11,857 nucleotides of DNA. Source: Thermoplasmata archaeon. Lineage in GTDB: Archaea > Thermoplasmatota > Thermoplasmata > RBG-16-68-12. The notes under the pieces were generated by a model that had not been told where the DNA came from, did no database searches, and worked only from the letters and a program-made list of their open reading frames with translations. Shown here piece by piece: positions 6,878-11,857 of the stretch. The DNA is taken from contig JAJYKG010000046.1 in NCBI GenBank assembly GCA_021788795.1, positions 1-11,857 on the forward strand. The letters run 5' to 3'. The position numbers were made by a program, and so were the translations under genes. Within the stretch, counting starts at the first letter, position 1; the number at the start of each line of letters is the position of its first letter.

Positions 6878-6970
6878 GTTCCCGTACACACCGCATGACC
6901 CCGCCCGCTCCCGGGAAGACGGTGGAGCGCAACCCGTCCCCGGGTATCTACCCGAGGACCGGCCACGCCA

Positions 6971-7276
6971 TCATGCGATTGCGAGCAGGAGGACCGCGGA
7001 GAGCCCTGCGGCCCCGAGGGCGGCACCGCCGAAGAGCACGGTCCGGGAGAGCCGTTCGAGCCGCGCGCGGGCCGCGGTGAGGTCCTCCGGCGCGGTTGCG
7101 AGCCGCGCGCGGAGCGCCTGCAGGTTCGTGAGGATCAGGCCGTCCAGGAGGCCGAAGGCCGCGAGGACGGCGAAGAGCACGAGGAGGGCCAGGGTGACGG
7201 TGAAGTGCGTCTCGTAGAGGCCGGCGCCCACGAAGACCACGTACAGGGGGGCGGTCCACCAGACGAACGAACGCAA
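6971..7276 (-). CDS. Small three-helix membrane protein of unknown function
   Basis: The 101-residue reading begins at a TTG codon. It has two closely spaced hydrophobic helices (about 8-25 and 27-50), a charged stretch (51-76) resembling an amphipathic helix, and a last helix (78-101) that runs to the C terminus. The frame is open further upstream to a TAG, and the extra sequence (including DVTEVCHRLDELRSF) looks protein-like, but only a CTG at 7351 could start it. The true N terminus is therefore uncertain; a rare start codon or a sequence error is possible. It lies between the two paralogous single-pass proteins on the same strand. The central part DLTAARARLERL recalls their helical tails, but the likeness is too weak to claim homology. 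Not recognised; a membrane role is all that is supported. Confidence 0.65.
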   Translation of the reverse strand: MRSFVWWTAPLYVVFVGAGLYETHFTVTLALLVLFAVLAAFGLLDGLILTNLQALRARLATAPEDLTAARARLERLSRTVLFGGAALGAAGLSAVLLLAIA

Positions 7277-7365
7277 CTCGTCGAGTCGATGACATACTTC
7301 CGTGACGTCCTGGTCAGCCGACGCGTCGCTCCCCTCGTCCGGACGGAGCAGCTATCGGCCCCAGG

Positions 7366-7378
7366 CTAGATATCCTTT
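7366..7378 (-). promoter_or_regulatory. TATA-like element before the three-helix protein
   Basis: Read on the minus strand it is AAAGGATATCTAG (with CC before it), overlapping the last codons and stop of the 143-residue gene. It would start a transcript near 7345, close to the CTG at 7351 and about 70 bases before the TTG at 7276. This mildly favours the longer reading of the downstream gene. Confidence 0.35.
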
Positions 7379-7797
7379 GGGGAGCGGTGGACCTTCCGCG
7401 GCAGCGCGTTGCGGACGAGCTTCTTCGCGTCCTTGAACGCTTTCTGGTCCCGCAGCGCGTCGAACTCCTTCTTCTGCGCCTCGCGGGTCCGCATGCTCGC
7501 CGCGATGTCCCGCTTCCGCGTCTCGATCGATGCGTTCAGGGGCCCCTTGTACTCGCGGAGCGTGTCGCGCGCGCCGCCCAGGTTCCGGGTCACGGTGTCC
7601 TTCGCGGCCTGGAGGGACTCGCGGTGCGAGTCCAGGGACTTCAGGGCCTCCTCGAGCGCCCGCGTGTCCGCGAGCATGGGCGACCGCGATGCCGACTTCA
7701 GCCGCCTAGCCACCATGACCACCCGCCCCGTGAACACGCCGATGGCGATCAGGGCGAGCACCAGCGGCTGGGTGAGGAATGCAAGATTGGGGTCCAT
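7366..7797 (-). CDS. Single-pass membrane protein with long coiled, basic cytoplasmic tail
   Basis: The 143-residue protein starts MDPNLAF, has one membrane helix (about 10-30), the border sequence ARRLK, and then roughly 110 residues of Lys/Arg/Glu/Asp-rich helix with heptad-like spacing. The tail ends in a strongly basic segment (about 120-143). It has no cysteine, signal-peptidase site or catalytic motif. It is similar to the 99-residue protein at 6516-6815 over the membrane border and first part of the tail, indicating duplication. The ATG is preceded by GAGAGG and by a TATA-like AAAGATAG about 45 bases upstream. The basic tail could bind nucleic acid, a partner protein or membrane phospholipid; nothing decides among these. 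Gene is well supported, role unknown. Confidence 0.78.
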   Translation of the reverse strand: MDPNLAFLTQPLVLALIAIGVFTGRVVMVARRLKSASRSPMLADTRALEEALKSLDSHRESLQAAKDTVTRNLGGARDTLREYKGPLNASIETRKRDIAASMRTREAQKKEFDALRDQKAFKDAKKLVRNALPRKVHRSPKDI

Positions 7798-7839
7798 CGC
7801 AGTGCCGCCTCTCGGAGCATCCGTGCCTTGGACTCCGTT

Positions 7840-7850
7840 CTATCTTTACC
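7840..7850 (-). promoter_or_regulatory. TATA-like promoter of the 143-residue membrane protein
   Basis: Minus-strand GGTAAAGATAG lies about 45 bases before the ATG at 7797, predicting a leader near 20 bases that contains GAGAGG as ribosome binding site. Confidence 0.45.
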
Positions 7851-8041
7851 TTGCCCATAGGGAGCATATACTGTCGATAATGCGACTCCGTGGCATGGAC
7901 CGTGCGAATCTCGGTCCCCGCGCGAGCGGCGGGCATATACTTCGCGCCGCGGATTTCGGGGGTCCTCACGGGTCCCTCTCCCGTGGGAGGGAAGGCGGCG
8001 GACCGGATAAGCGCTGGGCTCGTCCGGGCGTCGGCCCGCCG

Positions 8042-8055
8042 CAAAACGCTCATAT
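8042..8055 (+). promoter_or_regulatory. TATA-like promoter of the GST-like gene
   Basis: CAAAACGCTCATAT has an A-rich BRE-like part and a TATA-like part centred near 8053. The expected transcript start near 8080 is almost at the GTG at 8087, so the message is probably leaderless or nearly so, which supports this start. Confidence 0.5.
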
Positions 8056-8086
8056 CCTGACGTCCCTCCCGCGCGCCGGTGGACCC

Positions 8087-8710
8087 GTGATCGTCCTGTA
8101 CGACGAGGCCTACAGCCCATACTGCGCGAAGGTCCGGAAGCTCCTGGAGTTCAAGGGGATCCGCTACCGCACGATCCCGGTGCCGTACCACGACAAGGTG
8201 CGCCTCCTGAAGGAGACCGGCCAGGACTACGTCCCGTTCCTGCGGGACGGACGTCGCGGCGTGCCCTGGACGGAGGCCGTGGACTACCTCGAGCGCGTCC
8301 GTCCCGAGCCGAGCGCCTACCCCGAGGGCCTGCGCGCGGCCTGCAGGGTCCTGGAGGCATGGGAGTACGACTGGTTCGAGGACCGCTACTGGGCGATCGT
8401 GGCGCCGTTCCTCGAACGCAAGCTCACGGATCCGGTCGAGCGCTGGAATTTCACGGAGACCTGGGAGCGGGCGTACGGGCCGTTCGACGCGGTGCGGAAG
8501 GATCCCGGGCCGGTCTGGGAGAGCCTCGCCGCCCCGCTGGAGACGCTCGAGCAGGGCCTGCGGGACCACCCGTTCCTGATCGCGGCGAAGCCGACCGCGT
8601 TCGACTTCGCCATCTACGGCGACGTCCACGCGGGCGAGTACGCGGGCGTACGGTGGCCCGCACGGTACCCGCGGCTGCGGGCGTGGTACCGGCGCGTGGA
8701 CCGGCTGTGA
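8087..8710 (+). CDS. Glutathione S-transferase-fold protein
   Basis: The 207-residue protein has an N-terminal thioredoxin-like domain (1-75). LYDEAYSPYCAKVRKLL (4-20) carries a single cysteine, Cys13, in the usual active-site position, and DYVPFL (47-52) supplies the cis-proline turn. A helical C-terminal domain (about 80-207) contains PTAFDFAIYGDV (169-180), which fits the GST N-capping box (Ser/Thr-x-x-Asp). Length matches cytosolic GSTs. Family members conjugate or reduce substrates with glutathione, or act as glutaredoxin-like or structural proteins. Most archaea do not make glutathione, so the thiol used here is an open question. GTG 8087 is chosen because the first beta strand starts there and a TATA-like box lies about 35 bases upstream; longer readings of the frame lack coding character. 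It is a single-gene unit, convergent with the GNAT gene. Confidence 0.82.
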   Translation: MIVLYDEAYSPYCAKVRKLLEFKGIRYRTIPVPYHDKVRLLKETGQDYVPFLRDGRRGVPWTEAVDYLERVRPEPSAYPEGLRAACRVLEAWEYDWFEDRYWAIVAPFLERKLTDPVERWNFTETWERAYGPFDAVRKDPGPVWESLAAPLETLEQGLRDHPFLIAAKPTAFDFAIYGDVHAGEYAGVRWPARYPRLRAWYRRVDRL

Positions 8711-8750
8711 GGTCTGGGACCCTGTGGGCCCGGCGCCGTTCTGTATGCCT

Positions 8751-9359
8751 CTACTCGGAGGTACGTGAGCGCGGACGAGCTCGGGCGGCCTTCCCCCGGG
8801 CGGGGACGCGCTTCTTCATGAAGACGGCCACCTCGCCGCGCTCGAGGTCCTCGTTCGAGTAGTACGAGATGTCCACCCCCTCGAGCCGGAAGCCCGCCGC
8901 CCGGTAGAAATCGATCGCGGGGGCGTTCGTCGTCTGGGTCTCGCACACGAGCGCGCGGTAGCCTGCCTCCTGGGCGCGGCGTGCGAGCTCCGCCACCAAC
9001 CGTCTTCCGATCCCCCGCCTTCGGTGAGAGGCCGCCACCGCGAACTCGTGGACCCAGACGCTCCGGTTCCAGTCGCGCGGCTCCGCCAGGGCGAAGCCCA
9101 CGAGCGTCGCGCCGTCGTAGGCGCCCAGGGACCATCCCCTCCGGATCACGCCGCGGTAGCGGCGCAGTTCCTCCGCGGGGTGAGCAAAGTGCTTCACCCA
9201 GGGCCGCCGGAGCGGCTTCCGCACGAGCCGGAAGGCCGCCTGGCTGCGGCTCTCGGAGACCGTCACGGCGTAGCGCGCGCCCGATGCGTAGCCCCCGGCC
9301 AGCCGCCGGAGATCGGCAGGGGACAAGCGGCGGAGCGGGCCGATCCGGACCCGGCTCAC
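8751..9359 (-). CDS. GNAT-family N-acetyltransferase, streptothricin acetyltransferase-like
   Basis: The 202-residue protein has a GNAT core. VHEFAVAASHRRRGIGRRLV (103-122) contains the acetyl-CoA pyrophosphate loop R-x-x-G-x-G (residues 113-118). ETQTTNAPAIDFYRAAGF (140-157) is the motif B region with the N-x-x-A-x-x-FY-x-x-x-GF pattern. The ETQ plus N-x-x-A arrangement resembles streptothricin acetyltransferases and their chromosomal relatives, many of which acetylate other amines or proteins. The first 50 residues are basic and the last 20 very basic, which could favour contact with nucleic acid or ribosome. The GTG start lies one base after the NreA stop (TGA C GTG), implying translational coupling in the zinc-ribbon/NreA operon. 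Family is firm; substrate unknown, and antibiotic resistance should not be assumed. Confidence 0.87.
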   Translation of the reverse strand: MSRVRIGPLRRLSPADLRRLAGGYASGARYAVTVSESRSQAAFRLVRKPLRRPWVKHFAHPAEELRRYRGVIRRGWSLGAYDGATLVGFALAEPRDWNRSVWVHEFAVAASHRRRGIGRRLVAELARRAQEAGYRALVCETQTTNAPAIDFYRAAGFRLEGVDISYYSNEDLERGEVAVFMKKRVPARGKAARARPRSRTSE

Positions 9360-9360
9360 G

Positions 9361-10623
9361 TCACACCACCACGGGGTAGTCCGTGATCCGCCGCTGGCCG
9401 CGGAGGTACGCGCGGAGCACGCTGGCCCGCCACCAGTTCTCCAGCGGCAGGCGCATGCGCCGGCCGACCTCGGCCTCCGCCTCCTCCAAGGTCGCGAACC
9501 GCGCGGCGGGCTTCGCGAGCGCGGCGCGCGCGAGCTCGCGGTAGCGGAAGACGCCCAGAGGGATCCAGTCGTCGTAGACCTCCATGAAGACGAGGGCCCC
9601 GGCCTGCCGCCCGCGGCGGGCGAGGTGCTCGAGCACGGGGTTCTTCGTCGCATGGTACGCGCCGCCGATCGCATCCGGGTACGTCGTGCGTCCGGTCGTG
9701 AACTCGTGGTCGTGGATCGGCGTGGGGTTCGAGGACAGGTTCCACGCCTCCATCCCCTCGAACATGAACGCCTGCGGGAACAGGAGGATCGTCACCGTGT
9801 TCGCGAGGCCGGTGGCGCTGTACACCTCGTAGTCCGGGATCCACGGGGAGTCGCGCACCCGGCCGATGAGCGCCCGGCCGAGGATGTCGTCCACCGCGGT
9901 GATGGACCACTCCGTCGGGACGAGCCGCCGCCGCTCCTTTTCACCGAGCAGCCCCACGGAGAAGATGCGGGTGATCGCGCTCTGCGTCACGTCGTGCGCG
10001 TACAGGTCCGTCACGGCCTCGCTCGCGCGCACGTCCGTGTCGGAGACGAGGTCGTCCACGCGCCGCGGCACGGACGGGTTGGAGGCGAGCTCGACCTTGC
10101 GGATGTCCGCGCTCGGGCCGCTGGGCGGCGCGCGGGCGGAGAACGGGCTCGTCAAGGTCGGCGTCTTCTCGAGCCACATCTCCGTGTCCACGGGCTTCGC
10201 GGCCATGGCACCCTCCTGGACCACGGACAGGATCGCGTCGGGCTCCTGGGCCTCGACGACGCGCCGCGGGGCCTTGCCGCGGACGAGGGACAGGCGGAAG
10301 CGGAGGATCTCCGGGAGCTCGTACGCGAGCCACGTCTCCGAGGCGTCGAGGATGGATGTGTCCTGGTCCCGCAGGGGCGGCACGAGCGGCCCGACGAGGA
10401 CGCGCGGGTAGCCCCATGAGCCGACGAAGGCGCTCGGCGGCGACGCGCCGAAGAGGTCGGTGGACCGCAGGTCCGCGCGTTCCGTGAACCACGCCCGCAC
10501 CTTCCGGAGGTACGGGCAGACGGCGAGCTTGCAGCGCTTGATGTCCCCGCCGCAGACGCGGCAGGCGACCTCCCGCTTCACCTCCGCCAGAGTGGCCCGG
10601 ATGCCGTCCTCGGGGGAGAACAT
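9361..10623 (-). CDS. nreA: Nre-family archaeal DNA repair protein (NreA)
   Basis: The 420-residue protein matches the archaeal Nre family along its length. An N-terminal zinc-binding cluster Cys21-x2-Cys24-x6-Cys31-x4-Cys36 is followed by AFVGSWGYPRVLVGPL (65-80), LVPTEWSITAVDD (234-246) in the N-terminal domain, and a C-terminal domain (about 265-410) with IHDHE (303-307) and YDDWIPLG (350-357). Family members have been linked to survival of DNA damage and to binding the sliding clamp PCNA through a C-terminal PIP box. Here the tail reads QRRITDYP (410-417), matching the Q, aliphatic and first aromatic positions of a PIP box but with Pro at the second aromatic. The ATG is preceded by GGAGG. 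It sits 27 bases after the zinc-ribbon gene and directly before the GNAT gene. Annotation is confident. Confidence 0.93.
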   Translation of the reverse strand: MFSPEDGIRATLAEVKREVACRVCGGDIKRCKLAVCPYLRKVRAWFTERADLRSTDLFGASPPSAFVGSWGYPRVLVGPLVPPLRDQDTSILDASETWLAYELPEILRFRLSLVRGKAPRRVVEAQEPDAILSVVQEGAMAAKPVDTEMWLEKTPTLTSPFSARAPPSGPSADIRKVELASNPSVPRRVDDLVSDTDVRASEAVTDLYAHDVTQSAITRIFSVGLLGEKERRRLVPTEWSITAVDDILGRALIGRVRDSPWIPDYEVYSATGLANTVTILLFPQAFMFEGMEAWNLSSNPTPIHDHEFTTGRTTYPDAIGGAYHATKNPVLEHLARRGRQAGALVFMEVYDDWIPLGVFRYRELARAALAKPAARFATLEEAEAEVGRRMRLPLENWWRASVLRAYLRGQRRITDYPVVV

Positions 10624-10627
10624 GGCC

Positions 10628-10632
10628 CTCCG
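10628..10632 (-). promoter_or_regulatory. Shine-Dalgarno site of nreA
   Basis: On the minus strand CGGAGGGCC immediately precedes the ATG at 10623. The strong GGAGG at short spacing fits a downstream gene of an operon, unlike the poorer sites of the probable leaderless genes here. Confidence 0.5.
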
Positions 10633-10650
10633 GGACGGGCGCGGACCTCC

Positions 10651-11340
10651 TCAGGTCGCCGGGCGCGCACTGGGGGCCGGGGCCGCGGAGGCGTTCGCCG
10701 CCGGGGCGGCCGGCGCGATCGGCGGGGTCGGCGCGGCCGGGAGGACCTCTCCCGTGTCCGCGTACCACTCGTGGCCGCGGTACGTCTGCGAGTCCACCAG
10801 GACCAGGCGGCCTCCGACCATCTTGAAGTCGCTCGGCGCCGCGAGGCTGTCCGACGCGCACTTCGGGCAGCGCTTCACCTTGGCCCCTGCCAGGATTTCC
10901 GGGAGCGCCTTCGTCCCGCCTGCGGCGGGCGCTGCGGCGGGCTTCGCGGCGGGCGCAGGGGCAGGGGCGGGAGCAGGAGACGTTGGGGGAGCGGTCTTGG
11001 CGGCGGGCGCTGAGGGTGTCGGGGCCGAAGCGGTCGGCGCAGGCGTCGCGGGCTTGGGCACGGAAGCGACGGGCGGCGTCGCGGGTTTCGGTGCGGCGGT
11101 GGGAGGAGGCGGAGCTGCCGGGGGCCTCGCGGCTGTGGTCGGGGACGGGGCCGGTGCAGCAGGCTGGGCCGCGGGCACGGGGGCAGGAGCCGCCGCGGGT
11201 TTGGGCGCCGCCGGGGCCGGCGCGGGGACGGAGAGGTCTTCCTCCCAGATCGCGGCGCACACGCCGCACGTGTGGATCTTGCTCGTGGAGGCGTTGCACG
11301 GCTGGGGCCCACAGTTGGGGCAGTGGTGTTCGCGCGCCAT
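10651..11340 (-). CDS. Zinc-ribbon protein with Ala/Pro-rich linker, first gene of the nreA operon
   Basis: The 229-residue protein begins with a four-cysteine zinc ribbon (Cys7-x2-Cys10 and Cys25-x2-Cys28, with Cys15 between). A linker of about 108 residues made almost only of Ala, Pro, Lys, Thr and Ser follows (36-143), including repeats of PKPATP. A small folded segment (144-200) has CPKC (158-161) and RLVLVDSQTYRGHEWYADTG (178-197), and the tail is again Ala/Pro-rich. The second CxxC has no partner pair, so it may bind metal as a dimer or not at all. The start at MAREHHCPNC is chosen over a longer frame because a TATA-like box lies about 30 bases upstream and the ribbon begins at once. 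It is cytoplasmic (no membrane helix) and leads the operon with NreA, suggesting a nucleic-acid-related role; that is inference. Family not recognised. Confidence 0.8.
   Translation of the reverse strand: MAREHHCPNCGPQPCNASTSKIHTCGVCAAIWEEDLSVPAPAPAAPKPAAAPAPVPAAQPAAPAPSPTTAARPPAAPPPPTAAPKPATPPVASVPKPATPAPTASAPTPSAPAAKTAPPTSPAPAPAPAPAAKPAAAPAAGGTKALPEILAGAKVKRCPKCASDSLAAPSDFKMVGGRLVLVDSQTYRGHEWYADTGEVLPAAPTPPIAPAAPAANASAAPAPSARPAT
10912..11235 (-). repeat. Ala/Pro-rich low-complexity coding stretch
   Basis: These bases encode residues 36-143 of the zinc-ribbon protein, a linker almost entirely of Ala and Pro with recurring PKPATP and APAPAP. It is likely an extended, flexible tether and is a candidate site of length variation between strains. 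Confidence 0.7.
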
Positions 11341-11365
11341 GGCGCCCCTCCCGAACCCCGGGAGC

Positions 11366-11380
11366 CACTTATCTCTTTCG
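11366..11380 (-). promoter_or_regulatory. BRE/TATA-like promoter of the zinc-ribbon/nreA/GNAT operon
   Basis: Minus-strand CGAAAGAGATAAGTG resembles the element CGAAAGGTCAAATAA before the gene at 265. Its TATA-like part is centred about 32 bases before the ATG at 11340, so the leader would be only a few bases long. Confidence 0.55.
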
Positions 11381-11447
11381 GGATTCTCCTCTCTGTGACG
11401 GCGGCGCGCCGCACACCGGGCTGCGGCCTCACGGAGTTCCGCCGCGA

Positions 11448-11457
11448 GCTTTAAGAC
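11448..11457 (+). promoter_or_regulatory. TATA-like promoter of the right-end secreted protein
   Basis: GCTTTAAGAC is an AT-rich island 48 bases before the ATG at 11505. A transcript from about 11479 would include AGGAGGG (11481-11487), which lies 17 bases ahead of the ATG, a rather long spacing. Confidence 0.45.
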
Positions 11458-11504
11458 GGCCACGCCCTCTATCGCCGCGAAGGAGGGCGACTACGACTCA
11501 TCGG

Positions 11505-11857
11505 ATGTGGAAGCCTGCGCGGCCCGCCCGCGCGGCAGTGACGGTCTTCCTGGGGCTGGCCCTCGCGCTGGCCCTCATGCTCCTGGCCTCGGCGCCCGCG
11601 CTGGGAGCCACGCCGCACGTCCACGACTCCTTCGCGTTCGACCAGAGGACCACCGTGGGCGAGGGGACCGGCGACTACTTTGGGTATTCCGAGGTCACGC
11701 AATCCCACTACCGCTACACCGTCGAGTCCGTCTCCGGGAATGACGTCACCGTGAGCGGCACCGGCTCCTGGACGTACTCGAACAGCACGGGCGCGCAGCT
11801 CTCCGGCAACGAGCCCTACACGATCGTGTTCTCGCTGAGCAACCGGACCTACCTGTC
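11505..11857 (+). CDS. Secreted protein of unknown function, N-terminal 117 codons (partial)
   Basis: The gene runs off the right edge; 117 complete codons are visible. A basic start (MWKPARPARAA) leads to a hydrophobic core (about 11-29) and an Ala-x-Ala type end (ASAPALGA, 28-35), a classical signal peptide with cleavage likely near residue 35. The mature part is rich in Thr, Ser, Tyr and Gly, with two N-x-S/T sequons (Asn93, Asn113) and alternating polar and hydrophobic residues such as YRYTVESVSGNDVTVSGTG, which suggests beta strands. ATG 11505 is the first start after the TATA-like box at 11448-11457. It is divergent from the nreA operon. Exported location is confident; the family is not recognised and the C-terminal part is unseen. 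Confidence 0.75.
   Translation, partial: MWKPARPARAAVTVFLGLALALALMLLASAPALGATPHVHDSFAFDQRTTVGEGTGDYFGYSEVTQSHYRYTVESVSGNDVTVSGTGSWTYSNSTGAQLSGNEPYTIVFSLSNRTYL

Larger units (their letters stand above)
7798..8086. other. Divergent intergenic region with several TATA-like elements
   Basis: This 289-base gap separates the minus-strand membrane-protein cluster from the GST-like gene. It holds a minus-strand element GGTAAAGATAG (7840-7850), the 9-mer GCATATACT twice (7864-7872 and 7933-7941), a short hairpin CTCCC-GT-GGGAG (7978-7989) and the element CAAAACGCTCATAT (8042-8055). Its reading frames lack the GC-rich third positions and sensible composition of its neighbours, so I see no protein gene in it. 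It may carry two promoters and an untranslated leader or small RNA. Confidence 0.5.

Noticed and set aside
6475..7026. In-frame upstream extension of the CYTH protein, including an ATG at 6825
   Set aside because: The extension is low-complexity Arg/Gly/Pro sequence overlapping the 99-residue membrane protein, whose frame has GC-rich third positions. The CYTH domain is complete from GTG 6474.
7409..8086. Long N-terminal extension of the GST-like protein
   Set aside because: It overlaps the minus-strand 143-residue gene and the promoter region. It lacks coding character, and the GST fold starts right at GTG 8087.
7706..8629. A 307-codon minus-strand frame opposite the GST-like gene
   Set aside because: Composition is that of an antisense shadow, and the plus strand has recognisable GST motifs.
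8711..8750. Terminator between the convergent GST-like and GNAT genes
   Set aside because: Only a four-base stem (GGTC-TGG-GACC) is present with no T-run on either strand. This is too weak to list.
10912..11235. Possible tandem-repeat array or CRISPR-like repeat
   Set aside because: The repetition comes from Ala/Pro codons inside a coding linker. There are no equal-length repeats with unique spacers.
9941..11368. A 475-codon minus-strand frame through nreA and the zinc-ribbon gene
   Set aside because: It is Arg/Gly/Ala-rich and in the wrong frame for both supported genes.
10460..11398. A 312-codon plus-strand frame of Gly/Ala repeats
   Set aside because: It is the complement of the Ala/Pro linker. 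The Gly/Ala repeats follow from that composition, and no motif supports a protein.

Overview
The window is very GC-rich (roughly 70%) and densely coded, with GC-dominated third codon positions. It most likely comes from an archaeon, probably a high-GC euryarchaeal lineage such as an uncultured Thermoplasmatota. The evidence is an Nre-family DNA repair protein (an archaeal family), several AT-rich BRE/TATA-like elements about 25-45 bases ahead of start codons, some probable leaderless or short-leader genes, frequent GTG starts, and exported proteins rich in N-x-S/T sequons. The phylum is inference; the proteins are not markedly acidic, so a haloarchaeon is unlikely.

Left part (1-5954). The first 36 codons of a minus-strand gene resembling a hotdog acyl-CoA thioesterase run off the left edge. 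Divergent from it are four plus-strand genes: a membrane protein with an N-terminal C2H2 finger and a His-rich external domain; a 1015-residue protein joining a GxGYxYP putative glycoside hydrolase to about twelve membrane helices; a radical SAM enzyme whose ATG overlaps the stop of the previous gene; and a small secreted protein. The GxGYxYP membrane protein and the radical SAM enzyme form the least ordinary pair in the window.

Middle part (5959-7797, minus strand). Three small membrane proteins are followed by a CYTH-domain (CyaB-like) protein. The 143- and 99-residue proteins look paralogous: one N-terminal helix, an ARKLK/ARRLK border and a charged helical tail. A 290-base intergenic region with several TATA-like elements separates them from a plus-strand glutathione-S-transferase-fold protein (8087-8710).

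Right part (8751-11340, minus strand). A tight operon reads, in transcription order, a zinc-ribbon protein with a long Ala/Pro linker, NreA, and a GNAT acetyltransferase that starts one base after the NreA stop. It is convergent with the GST-like gene. A divergent plus-strand gene for a secreted protein starts at 11505 and runs off the right edge.

No tRNA, rRNA, CRISPR array, insertion sequence or integrase was seen. All functions come from reading motifs; no database search was run.
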